NCBI RefSeq assembly: GCF_041435335.1
Contig: NZ_CP108430.1
Coordinates: 3,144,501-3,208,500, forward strand
Direction: 5' to 3'
DNA from: Streptomyces sp. NBC_01283
GTDB lineage: Bacteria > Actinomycetota > Actinomycetes > Streptomycetales > Streptomycetaceae
DNA: 64,000 bases
Below the pieces are notes generated by a model. The model was not told where the DNA came from. It saw nothing but the letters and a program-made list of their open reading frames with translations, and did no database searches. Position 1 is the stretch's first letter; every line of letters starts with the position of its first letter. A program made the position numbers and the translations under genes. Positions 16,917-26,200 of the stretch are shown piece by piece.

Positions 16917-18350
16917 TCACCGGGTGACGGCAGGGACCCTGAGCTCGAAGAGCGCTCCCCCACCTGGGGCCTCCGAGACCGTGAGGGTCCCGCCGTGGCG
17001 TGCGGCGACGTCGCGTGCGATGGCAAGGCCCAGACCCGCCCCACCGTCATCCCTGGTGCGGGCGTCGTCGAGGCGGACGAAGCGCTCGAAGATCCGGTCG
17101 CGTTCGCCCTCCGGCACACCGTCCCCGTCGTCGGAGACCTCGATGACCGCCCACGCGCCGTCGGCGCGGGTGGCGACCGTGACGTGCGAGCGCGCGTGGC
17201 GCTGTGCGTTGTTCACGAGATTGCCGAGCACCCGCGCCAACTGGCCGCGGGAGCCGGTGACTTCGACGCTCTCCAGATCCATGCGGACGTCGGCGCGGTC
17301 CCGTGTGCGCTGCGAGAGCTCCTCGCGGGCCAGGGCCGCCAGATCCACATGTCCGCCGCCCGGCTTCTCGCCCGCGTCGAGACGGGCCAGGAGCAGCAGA
17401 TCGGCGGCCAGTTCCTGCAGTCGTACGGTGTCCTCGACCGCACCGTCCACATCCAGCAACTCCGGGTGGGCCACGCCCACTTCGAGCTGGGTGCGCAAGG
17501 AGGCGATGGGGCTGCGCAGTTCGTGCGAGGCGTCGGCCACGAAGCGGCGCTGACGTTCCACCGAGCTCTGCAGGGCGGCGAGCGTCTCGTTCGTGGTCGT
17601 GGCCAGGCGGGCGATCTCGTCGTGCGTGTCCGGCTCGGGCACGCGGCGCGCGAGGTCCTCCGACGCGGTGATCGCGGCCATCTCGGAGCGGATCGCGTCC
17701 ACCGGGCGCAGGGCGCGGCGCGTCACCAGCCAGGTCACCAGGGCGATGACGGCGAGGAGCAGCGGGAAACCGATGAGCATGGACGTCAGCGCCGTGGAGA
17801 CCGCGCTCTGCCGGGCGGCGAGCGAGGCGCCCGCGTAGACGGTGAGGTCGCCCTTCTTCTCGACGTTCACCTCGACCGCGGCGAAACGGTAGTCCTGCGT
17901 CTCGCCGTCGACGGTGGCGGAGCCGGAGGTGACCTTCGCCGGATCCTCGGAGATCTCCCCCGCTTCGAGCGCGTCCCCCTCACTCTCGTCGTCGTCATCG
18001 CCCTCGCTCTTGGGGGGCGCGGACGCTGCCGGCCGGGGCTTCACTGCGTCGACCCCGGTGCCGCTGATGCTCTCCAGGTCGTCGCCGGCGGCGACGAGCC
18101 GTCCGTCGCCGTCCACGACCTGGACCGGATGGTCCTCCCCGTCCAGGTCCAGATCGCCGTACGGCACGTTCGCGGCGAGCTGCGAGGCCACCCCGCGGGC
18201 GGCGGACTCGGCCTGGCCGCTCGCCTGGTCGGTCAGGTTCGCGCGCAGCGAGAGCAGGACGGCGGCACCGGCGGCGACCAGCGCCACGGCCACGACGAGG
18301 CTGGCGCCGAGGGTGGCGCGGGCCCGGACGGAACTGAAGAATCTCTTCAT
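16917..18350 (-). CDS. Sensor histidine kinase with acidic extracytoplasmic domain
   Basis: A 477-residue kinase with transmembrane helices at about 12-35 and 188-210 and an extracytoplasmic domain of some 150 residues between. This domain carries a strongly acidic loop around residues 116-136 (GDDDDESEGDALEAGEISED). A HAMP segment leads to the H-box DASHELRSPI with His at about 276, then the N box (NLVNNAQRHA), DDGDGVP and GAGLGLAIA of the ATPase domain. It overlaps the stop of its response regulator by four bases. The acidic sensor suggests cations or cationic peptides as signal; that is inference. Confidence 0.93.
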   Translation of the reverse strand: MKRFFSSVRARATLGASLVVAVALVAAGAAVLLSLRANLTDQASGQAESAARGVASQLAANVPYGDLDLDGEDHPVQVVDGDGRLVAAGDDLESISGTGVDAVKPRPAASAPPKSEGDDDDESEGDALEAGEISEDPAKVTSGSATVDGETQDYRFAAVEVNVEKKGDLTVYAGASLAARQSAVSTALTSMLIGFPLLLAVIALVTWLVTRRALRPVDAIRSEMAAITASEDLARRVPEPDTHDEIARLATTTNETLAALQSSVERQRRFVADASHELRSPIASLRTQLEVGVAHPELLDVDGAVEDTVRLQELAADLLLLARLDAGEKPGGGHVDLAALAREELSQRTRDRADVRMDLESVEVTGSRGQLARVLGNLVNNAQRHARSHVTVATRADGAWAVIEVSDDGDGVPEGERDRIFERFVRLDDARTRDDGGAGLGLAIARDVAARHGGTLTVSEAPGGGALFELRVPAVTR

Positions 18351-19012
18351 CGGGGGGTCTCCAGGCGGTATCCGGCGCCGCGCACCGTCTTGATCAGCGA
18401 CGCCCCGAGCTTGCGCCGCAGCGCGCTGATGTACACCTCGACGATGTTCGGGTCCCCCTCGTAGGCGAAGTCCCAGACGTGCTCCAGGATGTCGCCCTTG
18501 GAGACCACCTCGCCCGCGCGCAGGACGAGCTGCTCCAGGACCGCGAACTCCTTCGCGGTGAGCGTCACTTCGTCGTCGCCGCGGAAGACGCGGCGCGCCG
18601 CGGTGTCGACCTTGAGGTCGCCGAGGGTGTGGACGGGGGAAGGGCCGGCGTTGCCGCGGCGGCGCAGGAGCGCCTTCACCCGGGCAACGAGCACGACGTA
18701 CGAGAAGGGCTTGGTCAGATAGTCGTCGGCGCCCGTGTCGAGCCCCTCGGCCTCGTCGTACTCGCCGTCCTTGGCGGTGAGCATCAGGATCGGCACGTCG
18801 TGACCGGCGGCGCGCAGGGTGGAGCAGACGCGGTAGCCGTTCATGCCGGGCAGCATGATGTCGAGGATGACGAGGTCGTACGTCCCCTCGCTCGCCCGGT
18901 GCAGGCCGTCGATGCCGTCGTGCACGACGTCCACGGCGTACCCCTCGGCCGTCAGGCCCTTGGCCAGGGACAACGCGAGGCGCTTTTCGTCTTCCACGAT
19001 CAACAGGCGCAT
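18347..19012 (-). CDS. OmpR-family response regulator
   Basis: A 221-residue regulator: receiver domain (residues 1-115) with acidic pocket Glu7-Asp8, phospho-acceptor Asp51 (LVILDIMLPG) and Lys in TKPFSYVVL, then an OmpR winged helix (about 125-220, TAKEFAVLEQLVLRAGEVV and VRGAGYRLE). It is the first gene of the operon with the kinase. The region upstream, shared with the divergent PepSY gene, carries CTTCAG direct repeats fitting an OmpR-type tandem site. Confidence 0.94.
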   Translation of the reverse strand: MRLLIVEDEKRLALSLAKGLTAEGYAVDVVHDGIDGLHRASEGTYDLVILDIMLPGMNGYRVCSTLRAAGHDVPILMLTAKDGEYDEAEGLDTGADDYLTKPFSYVVLVARVKALLRRRGNAGPSPVHTLGDLKVDTAARRVFRGDDEVTLTAKEFAVLEQLVLRAGEVVSKGDILEHVWDFAYEGDPNIVEVYISALRRKLGASLIKTVRGAGYRLETPR

Positions 19013-19035
19013 GCGTTCAGGGTCCCAGAGCGAAC

Positions 19036-19072
19036 CTGAAGAGTTCTTCAGGCGGCTTCAGCCTGGCTTCAG
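19036..19072. promoter_or_regulatory. CTTCAG direct repeats between regulator and PepSY gene
   Basis: CTTCAG occurs at 19046, 19056 and 19067, one helical turn apart (10 and 11 bp), with an inverted CTGAAG at 19036-19041. Tandem 6-bp boxes at helical spacing are the usual target of OmpR/PhoB-type dimers. They lie 24 to 66 bp before the regulator start and about 85-110 bp before the PepSY start, so both divergent units may be controlled. Confidence 0.6.
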
Positions 19073-19157
19073 GGTCGCTCAGCCAGATTGGTTCTTGTCG
19101 AAAGCGAACGGCAGCGGCCCACCGGCCGCACAGCCACCGACTCGGGAGGACCCCCTC

Positions 19158-19820
19158 ATGAAGCGCAACATCGTCATCGCCACCGTCGCCGCCATCGCAC
19201 TGGTCGGGGGCGGCACGGCGTCGGCTCTCGCCGTCACCGGCGACGACGACTCGTCGGCCGCCGCGAAGAAGTCGAGCGTTCAGCTGAAGGACGACGACCG
19301 CGGCGACGACCGGGACGACAGCGACGACGCCAAGGAGAACACCGCCGAGGTGAAGGCCGCCAAGGTGACGGCCGCCGACGCGATCAAGGCGGCGCTGGCG
19401 GACCAGGCCGGCACCGCGGTCTCCGCCGAGCTCGACGACGAGGACAACGGCGGCCTGGTCTGGGACGTCGACCTGCTCAAGGGCGACACGTGGCACAGCG
19501 TCCAGGTCGACCCCGGCACCGGCAAGGTGCTCGGCTCGCACACCGAGAAGGACGACGACGGCGACGCGGGCCGCGTGGCCGCCGCCCTGAAGGGTGCCTC
19601 CGTCAACGCGGAGGACGCGGCGAAGGCCGCGGGCTCGAAGGGTGCGGTGACTTCCGTGGACCTGGACGACGACGGCACGGCCAAGGCCTGGGAGGCGGAG
19701 ACCTCCGGTCCGAAGGGCGCGGAGTCCGACTGGAAGGTGGACCTGCAGTCCGGCAAGGTCACCGCGGACCACTCTGACAGCCACGACGACGACTCGGACG
19801 ACGACGGCTCCGACGACTAA
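19158..19820 (+). CDS. Secreted acidic PepSY-domain protein
   Basis: A 220-residue protein with a signal peptide (residues 1-27, MKRNIVIATVAAIALVGGG), an acidic linker (DDRGDDRDDSDD), two PepSY-type repeats (about 70-135, AADAIKAALADQAGTAV to VDPGTGKVLGS, and 140-205, AEDAAKAAGSKGAV to VDLQSGKVTAD) and an Asp-rich tail (DDDSDDDGSDD). PepSY domains are extracytoplasmic modules often linked to protease inhibition or signal sensing. GGGAGGA eight bases before the ATG is a strong ribosome binding site. It is divergent from the two-component operon and is the likely target or signal partner of that system. Confidence 0.88.
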   Translation: MKRNIVIATVAAIALVGGGTASALAVTGDDDSSAAAKKSSVQLKDDDRGDDRDDSDDAKENTAEVKAAKVTAADAIKAALADQAGTAVSAELDDEDNGGLVWDVDLLKGDTWHSVQVDPGTGKVLGSHTEKDDDGDAGRVAAALKGASVNAEDAAKAAGSKGAVTSVDLDDDGTAKAWEAETSGPKGAESDWKVDLQSGKVTADHSDSHDDDSDDDGSDD

Positions 19821-19845
19821 TCCCCCGTCCCCCCGGAGAGCCGGT

Positions 19846-19868
19846 CCCGCAGGGTGTGCCCCTGCGGG
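19846..19868 (+). terminator. Terminator after the PepSY gene
   Basis: A perfect 9-bp stem, CCCGCAGGG (19846-19854) with CCCTGCGGG (19860-19868), and a 5-base loop, 25 bp after the stop codon. Confidence 0.7.
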
Positions 19869-19949
19869 GCCTGCTCGCGTCGCGGGGCGCCCTGCGGGAC
19901 CGGGCTCGCGTCGCGCTACGACCTGGACCGTCGCTTCCCGACGGGTGTC

Positions 19950-19993
19950 TCCCGCCCACCCACCCGATTACCCCGGGTAGTGGGTGGGCGGGA
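19950..19993. terminator. Long perfect hairpin with 14-bp stem
   Basis: TCCCGCCCACCCAC (19950-19963) pairs perfectly with GTGGGTGGGCGGGA (19980-19993); the 16-base loop itself holds TACC/GGTA. It sits between the PepSY gene and the convergent meaB gene and may terminate both. Similar hairpins recur as intergenic repeats in Streptomyces chromosomes (from memory). Confidence 0.65.
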
Positions 19994-20191
19994 AACATCG
20001 CCGCGAAGCGGCGGCTAGTGCGCCCGCAGGGCCACCCGGACCAGCACAGCCGCACAGCCGCAGGGCCACGCAGACCGCAGAGCCGCACAGCCACCGAGCG
20101 GCCCAGCGGCCCAGCAGCTAAGCCCCCAGTCACCGCAGGGCCCCGCAGGAGCCCCGCACGGCTCCGCAAGGCCCCGCCGGGCCGGCCCCGC
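19994..20191. repeat. Low-complexity CCGCAGGGCC-type repeats, non-coding
   Basis: The remaining stretch of the 371-bp gap before meaB has no gene. It is built from imperfect short units around CCGCAGGGCC, CCGCAGAGCC, CCGCACAGCC and CCCCGCAGGA, and from CAGCGGCCCAG duplications. Nothing else is seen. Confidence 0.5.
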
Positions 20192-21148
20192 TCAACCCGA
20201 GGTCAAGCTCGCCACCAGTTCGTCGGCCGCCGCGTACGGGTCGAGCTCCCCCGCCACGATCCGTTCCGCCAACGCCGAGAGCCTCGCATCTCCATGGAGA
20301 TCCGCGATTCGCTCCCGCAAAGCGGTGACCGCGATGGTCTCCACCTCACGCGCGGCCCGAGCGGCGCGCCGCTCGGCGAGTACGCCCCGCTCCTCCATCC
20401 ACGCCCGGTGCTTCTCCAGGGCCTCGACGACCTCGTCGATGCCCTCGCCCCGGGCGGCCACCGTCTTCACGATGGGCGGACGCCAGTCCCCGGCGCCCCG
20501 CGACTCCCCGAGCCCCAGCATGTGGTTCAGCTCTCGCGCGGTCGCGTCCGCGCCGTCCCGGTCCGCCTTGTTGACGACGTACACGTCACCGATCTCCAGG
20601 ATTCCGGCCTTCGCCGCCTGGATTCCGTCGCCCATGCCGGGGGCGAGCAGCACCACCGACGTGTCCGCCTGCGAGGCGATCTCCACCTCGGACTGGCCCA
20701 CGCCGACCGTCTCGACCAGGATCACGTCGCAGCCCGCCGCGTCCAGGACACGGATCGCCTGCGGCGCCGACCACGCGAGGCCGCCCAGGTGGCCGCGCGT
20801 CGCCATCGAGCGGATGTAGACCCCGGGGTCGGACGCGTGCTCCGACATCCGGACCCGGTCACCGAGCAGCGCGCCCCCGGAGAAGGGGGACGACGGGTCG
20901 ACGGCAAGGACGCCGACCCGCTTCCCCGCCCGCCGGTACGCCGACACCAGCGCCGACGTCGAAGTCGACTTGCCGACACCGGGCGATCCCGTGAGGCCCA
21001 CCACGTACGCGTGGCCCGCCAGCGGAGCCAGCGCCGCCATGACCTCGCGGAGCTGCGGTGACGCCCCCTCGACCAGTGAGATCAGCCGGGCCACGGCCCG
21101 TGGCCTGCCCTCGCGGGCCTGCGCCACCAGGGAGGGGACGTCCTGCAT
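20192..21148 (-). CDS. meaB: Methylmalonyl-CoA mutase-associated GTPase MeaB
   Basis: A 318-residue G3E-family GTPase that chaperones loading and protection of the adenosylcobalamin mutases. Motifs: P-loop GSPGVGKST (about 53-61), VDPSSP switch, ETVGVGQSE (Walker B/switch region), NKAD (G4) and the C-terminal dimerisation helix. It would gate adenosylcobalamin delivery to methylmalonyl-CoA mutase and possibly to IcmA (3027-4727). The thiolase gene lies upstream in the same direction with 63 bp between. Confidence 0.95.
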   Translation of the reverse strand: MQDVPSLVAQAREGRPRAVARLISLVEGASPQLREVMAALAPLAGHAYVVGLTGSPGVGKSTSTSALVSAYRRAGKRVGVLAVDPSSPFSGGALLGDRVRMSEHASDPGVYIRSMATRGHLGGLAWSAPQAIRVLDAAGCDVILVETVGVGQSEVEIASQADTSVVLLAPGMGDGIQAAKAGILEIGDVYVVNKADRDGADATARELNHMLGLGESRGAGDWRPPIVKTVAARGEGIDEVVEALEKHRAWMEERGVLAERRAARAAREVETIAVTALRERIADLHGDARLSALAERIVAGELDPYAAADELVASLTSG

Positions 21149-21211
21149 GTCAGACAGCTCCGTTCCAAGACGTGTCCAAGACGGGGGAGAAGGTTCGGAC
21201 GCGCAACGGCG

Positions 21212-22414
21212 TCAGGCCTTCGCCACCTTCACGATCAGTGCGTCACCCTGCCCGCCGCCACCGCACAGCGCGGCCGCGCCCACGCCGCCGCCCCGCCGCT
21301 TCAGCTCAAGGGCGAGGTGCAGCACGACGCGTGCGCCGGACATGCCGATCGGGTGGCCCAGGGCGATGGCACCGCCGTTGACGTTCACCTTTTCCGAGGA
21401 CACCCCGAGGTCCTTCATTGACTGCACCGCGACCGCGGCGAAGGCCTCGTTGATCTCGATGAGGTCGAGGTCGGCGACGTCCAGGCCCTCCTTCTTCAGG
21501 GCGTGCTGGATGGCGTTCGACGGCTGGGACTGGAGCGAGTTGTCCGGGCCCGCGACGTTGCCGTGCGCGCCGATCTCCGCGATCCAGTCCAGGCCGAGCT
21601 CCTCGGCCTTGGCCTTCGACATCACGACGACCGCCGCGGCGCCGTCGGAGATCTGCGAGGACGTGCCGGCCGTGATCGTGCCGTCCTTGGTGAAGGCGGG
21701 GCGCAGCTTGCCGAGCGACTCGGCGGTCGTCTCGGCGCGGATGCCCTCGTCCTTGGAGAAGAGGACCGGGTCGCCCTTGCGCTGCGGGATCTCGACCGGG
21801 GTGATCTCGGCCTCGAAGATGCCGTTCTTCTGGGCTGCCGCGGCGCGCTGGTGCGAGGCGGCGGCGATCTCGTCCTGCTCGGGGCGGGCGATGCCCAGGC
21901 GGGTGTTGTGCTTCTCCGTGGACTCACCCATGGCGATGTTCTCGAAGGAGTCGGTCAGGCCGTCGTACGCCATGGAGTCGAGCATCTCGATGGCGCCGTA
22001 CTTGTAGCCCTCGCGGGACTTGGGGAGGAGGTGCGGCGCGTTCGTCATCGACTCCTGGCCGCCGGCGACGACGACGTCGAACTCGCCCGCGCGGATCAGC
22101 TGGTCGGCGAGCGCGATCGCGTCGAGCCCGGAGAGACACACCTTGTTGACGGTGAGCGCGGGGACGTTCATGGGGATGCCCGCCTTGACGGCGGCCTGAC
22201 GCGCCGGGATCTGCCCTGCCCCGGCCGTCAACACCTGCCCCATGATCACGTACTGCACCTGGTCGCCGCCGATGCCGGCCCGGTCGAGCGCGGCCTTGAT
22301 CGCGAAACCGCCCAGGTCGGCGCCGGAGAAGGACTTCAGGGAGCCGAGCAGGCGGCCCATGGGCGTTCGCGCGCCCGCGACGATCACTGAGGTGGTACCG
22401 GTCGTTCCAGACAT
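21212..22414 (-). CDS. Acetyl-CoA C-acetyltransferase (thiolase)
   Basis: A 400-residue thiolase of the biosynthetic type. The acyl-accepting Cys is in [10 protein letters not shown] (about residue 93), the His in [12 protein letters not shown] and the second catalytic Cys in [12 protein letters not shown]. It joins two acetyl-CoA or cleaves acetoacetyl-CoA in butyrate, polyhydroxybutyrate and ethylmalonyl-CoA routes. A good AAGGGG ribosome binding site precedes the ATG. It is followed by meaB in the same direction, and a half-site like the icmA operator lies 38 bp upstream of the start. Confidence 0.94.
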   Translation of the reverse strand: MSGTTGTTSVIVAGARTPMGRLLGSLKSFSGADLGGFAIKAALDRAGIGGDQVQYVIMGQVLTAGAGQIPARQAAVKAGIPMNVPALTVNKVCLSGLDAIALADQLIRAGEFDVVVAGGQESMTNAPHLLPKSREGYKYGAIEMLDSMAYDGLTDSFENIAMGESTEKHNTRLGIARPEQDEIAAASHQRAAAAQKNGIFEAEITPVEIPQRKGDPVLFSKDEGIRAETTAESLGKLRPAFTKDGTITAGTSSQISDGAAAVVVMSKAKAEELGLDWIAEIGAHGNVAGPDNSLQSQPSNAIQHALKKEGLDVADLDLIEINEAFAAVAVQSMKDLGVSSEKVNVNGGAIALGHPIGMSGARVVLHLALELKRRGGGVGAAALCGGGGQGDALIVKVAKA

Positions 22415-22451
22415 GTGCCACGGCCCCTTGGGAGGAGGAGTTAATGAGGGT

Positions 22452-22466
22452 TTACTTGAATGTACT
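22452..22466. promoter_or_regulatory. icmA-operator-like half-site upstream of the thiolase gene
   Basis: TTACTTGAATGTACT matches 12 of the first 15 bases of the icmA inverted repeat at 4738-4757, and lies 38 bp upstream of the thiolase start. The second arm is degenerate, so this is weak evidence for a shared regulator. Confidence 0.3.
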
Positions 22467-22550
22467 GAGCGGTACGCCGTGCGTCATCGGGCGCTAGGTG
22501 TGATCGCGCGCACGTTGTGTAATCACTGCCGGAGAGGCTGCACTTAAAAC

Positions 22551-22991
22551 ATGCTGACGCGAATCGATCACATCGGGATCGCCTGTTTCGACCTCGACAA
22601 GACCGTCGAGTTCTACCGGGAGACGTACGGCTTCACGGTGTTCCACACCGAAGTCAATGAAGAGCAGGGCGTGCGCGAGGCCATGCTCAAGATCAATGAG
22701 ACGAGCGACGGAGGGGCCTCCTACCTGCAGCTCCTCGAACCCACTCGCGATGATTCCGCGGTGGGCAAGTGGCTGGCGAAGAACGGTGAGGGTGTGCACC
22801 ACATCGCCTTCGGCACCGCGGACGTGGACGGCGACGCCGCGGCCATCAAGGACAAGGGCGTACGCGTCCTTTACGAGGAGCCCCGAATCGGGTCCATGGG
22901 ATCCCGCATCACCTTCCTGCACCCCAAGGACTGTCACGGTGTGCTGACCGAACTCGTCACCTCGGCAGCTCAGGAGTCACCGGAGCACTGA
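22551..22991 (+). CDS. mce: Methylmalonyl-CoA epimerase
   Basis: A 146-residue vicinal-oxygen-chelate protein that interconverts (2R)- and (2S)-methylmalonyl-CoA, between propionyl-CoA carboxylase and methylmalonyl-CoA mutase. The two beta-alpha-beta-beta-beta repeats start at RIDHIGIACFDL and GVHHIAFGTADV, and the metal ligands are His in DHIG, His in HHIAF and Glu in VLTELV. It is divergent from the thiolase-meaB pair; GGAGAGG lies 12 bases before the ATG. Confidence 0.95.
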   Translation: MLTRIDHIGIACFDLDKTVEFYRETYGFTVFHTEVNEEQGVREAMLKINETSDGGASYLQLLEPTRDDSAVGKWLAKNGEGVHHIAFGTADVDGDAAAIKDKGVRVLYEEPRIGSMGSRITFLHPKDCHGVLTELVTSAAQESPEH

Positions 22992-23024
22992 CCTCCGCAT
23001 ACTTGGGCCGGTAGGGTTGGGGTC

Positions 23025-23047
23025 GGCCGTCCGAAGTTCGGGCGGCC
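23025..23047 (+). terminator. Hairpin after mce
   Basis: GGCCGTCCGAA (23025-23035) and TTCGGGCGGCC (23037-23047) form a stem with one G-T pair, 34 bp after the mce stop and before scy. Confidence 0.55.
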
Positions 23048-23222
23048 GGTCGTCCGTACGCTGGGCGGCCGCTTGCCGGGGTCCGGGTTTCGGGGGACGA
23101 GCGTCAGGGCAGCAGCCCAAGCTCTGCTGTTGATCTGACACCATTCCCCGTGGGCCCCGTTCGGCGGATGGACAGGGCTCGTACGAAGAGACTTGCGACC
23201 AGGGGACGGATGGGACCGCGCA

Positions 23223-26200
23223 GTGCGGGGCTACGAACGCCAAGAGAGCTCGCGGGCTGAGACGGACCATCTTTCGCGGTTCGAGGCCGAGATGGACCGG
23301 CTGAAGACCGAACGAGAGAAGGCTGTTCAGCACGCCGAGGACCTCGGCTATCAGGTCGAGGTGTTGCGCGCCAAGCTGCACGAGGCGCGCCGCAACCTCG
23401 CGTCCCGCCCTGCCTATGACGGCGCGGACATCGGCTATCAGGCCGAGCAGTTGCTGCGTAATGCCCAGATCCAGGCCGACCAGCTGCGCCAGGACGCCGA
23501 GCGGGAGCTGCGCGACGCACGTGCGCAGACCCAGCGCATCCTCCAGGAGCACGCCGAGCAGCAGGCCAGGCTCCAGTCCGAACTGCACGCCGAGGCGGTG
23601 TCGCGCCGTCAGCAGCTCGACCAGGAGCTGTCCGAGCGCCGCCAGACCGTCGAGTCGCACGTCAACGAGAACGTGGCGTGGGCCGAGCAACTGCGGGCGC
23701 GCACCGAACAGCAGGCGCGCCGCCTGCTCGACGAGTCGCGCGCCGAGGCCGACCAGGCCCTGGCCGCCGCCCGCGCCGAGGCCGAGCGCGTGGCCGAAGA
23801 AGCCCGCCAGCGGATGTCGAGCGACGCCGAGTCGGCCCGCGCCGAGGCCGAAGCGATCCTGCGCCGGGCCCGCTCGGACGCCGAGCGCCTCCTGAACGCC
23901 GCGTCCACGCAGGCGCAGGAGGCCACCGACCACGCGGAGCAGCTGCGCTCCACCACGGCCACCGAGTCCGAGCAGGCGCGCCGCCAGGCCACCGAGGCGA
24001 GCCGGGCCGCCGAGCAGCGCATGGCGGAGGCAGAGACGGCTCTGCGCGAGGCGCGCGCGGAGGCCGACAAGGTCGTCGCCGAGGCCAAGGAACTGGCGTC
24101 CAAGCAGCTCTCGGCCGCCGAGGGTGCCAACGAACAGCGCACGCGCACCGCCAAGGAGCAGGTCGCCCGGCTGGTCGGCGAGGCCACGAAGGAAGCCGAG
24201 GCCACCAGGACCGAGGCCGAGCAGCTCGTCGCCGACGCCCGTGCCGAGGCCGAGAAGCTGATCAAGGAAGCCGCCGAGAAGGCGCGCACGATCACCGCCG
24301 AGGAGACCGCGGGCCAGCTCGCCAAGGCCGCCCGCACCGCGGAGGACGTACTCGACAAGGCGTCCAAGGACGCCAAGGAGACGACGAAGGCCGCCACGGA
24401 GGAGGCCGAGCGGATCCGCACCGACGCCGAGACCGAGGCGGACCGGCTGCGCGCCGAGGCGCACGACATCGCCGAGCAGCTCAAGGGCACGGCGAAGGAC
24501 GACACCAAGGAGTACCGCGCCAAGACCGTCGAGCTGCAGGAGGAGGCGCGCAGGCTGCGCGGCGAGGCCGAGCAGCTGCGGGCCGACGCGGTCACCGAGG
24601 GCGAGCGGATCCGCAGCGAGGCCCGGCGCGAGGCCGTCCAGCAGATCGAGGAAGCCGCCAGGTCCGCCGAGGAGCTGCTCGCCAAGGCGAAGGCCGACGC
24701 GGAGGAGCTGAAGTCGGCCGCGGCCACCGAGAGCGACCGGGTCCGCACCGAGGCCATCGAGCGCGCCACGACCCTGCGCAAGCAGGCCGAGGAGACCCTG
24801 GAGCGCACCCGCGCCGAGGCCGACCGGCACCGCGAGGAGGCCGCCGAGCAGGCCGAGGCCACGAAGTCCGAGGCCGAGGAAGCGGCGCGGGCCCTGCACG
24901 AGGAGACCGAGCGGGCGATAGCGGCACGTCAGGCCGAGGCCGCCGACGAGCTGGCGCGCCTGCACTCGGAGGCCGAGGAGCGTCTCGCCTCCGCCGAGCA
25001 GGCGCTGACCGACGCCCGCGCCGAGGCCGAGCGCATCCGCAAGGAGGCGTCGGACGAGACGGACCGCCTGCGTGCGGAGTCCGCCGAGCGGATCCGCACC
25101 CTTCAGTCGCAGGCCGAGACCGAGGCCGAGCGGCTGCGCACCGAGGCCGCCGCCGACGCGTCGCAGGCGCGCGCCGAGGGCGAGAACGTCGCCGTGCGGC
25201 TGCGTTCGGACGCCGCCAACGAAGCCGAGCGGCTCAAGACCGAGGCCCAGGAGTCGGCCGACCGGCTGCGCTCGGAGGCGGCCGCCGCCGCCGAGCGCGT
25301 GGGCGCGGAGGCCGCCGAGGCGCTGTCCGCCGCCCAGGAGGAGGCCGCGAGGCGCCGCAGGGAGGCCGAGGAGACCCTCAGCTCCGCGCGGGGCGAGGCC
25401 GACCAGGAGCGCGAGCGGGCCCGCGAGCAGAGCGAGGAGCTCCTCGCCTCCGCCCGCAACCGCGTCGAGGAGGCCCAGGCCGAGGCCGTCCGCCTCGTCG
25501 AGGAGGCCGACCGCCGGGCGACCGAGATGGTCTCCAGCGCCGAGCAGACCGCCCAGTCCGTACGGGACTCGGTGGCGGGCCTGCAGGAATCCGCGCAGGA
25601 GGAGATCGCGGGCCTGCGCAGCGCCGCCGAGCACGCGGCGGAGCGCACCAGGACCGAGGCGCAGGAGGAGGCGGACCGGGTCCGCTCCGACGCGTACGCC
25701 GAGCGGGAGCGTGCCGCCGAGGACGCCAACCGCACCCGGCGCGAGGCGACCGAGGAGAGCGAGGCCGCCAAGTCGCTTGCCGAGCGCACCGTGTCGGAGG
25801 CGATCGCGGAGGCCGAGCGGCTGCGTTCGGACGCCTCCGAGTACGCCCAGCGTTCGCGCACGGAAGCCTCGGACGCGATCGCGTCGGCCGAGCAGGACGC
25901 GTCCCGTACGCGTGCCGACGCCCGCGAGGACGCCAACCGCATCCGCAGCGACGCGGCGAGCCAGGCCGACCAGCTGATCGGCGAGGCGCGCAGCGAGGCG
26001 GAGCGGCTGCAGAACGAGACGGTCGCGGAGGCCGAGCGGCTGCGGACCGAGACCGCGGCGGAGGCCGAGCGGCTGCGCGGCGAGGCGGCATCGGAGGCCG
26101 AGCGGGTGCGCTCGGAGTCGGTGGCCAAGGCCGAGAAGCTCATCTCGGACGCGACGGGCGACGCCGAGCGGCTTCGCGCGGACGCCGCCGAGACGGTCGG

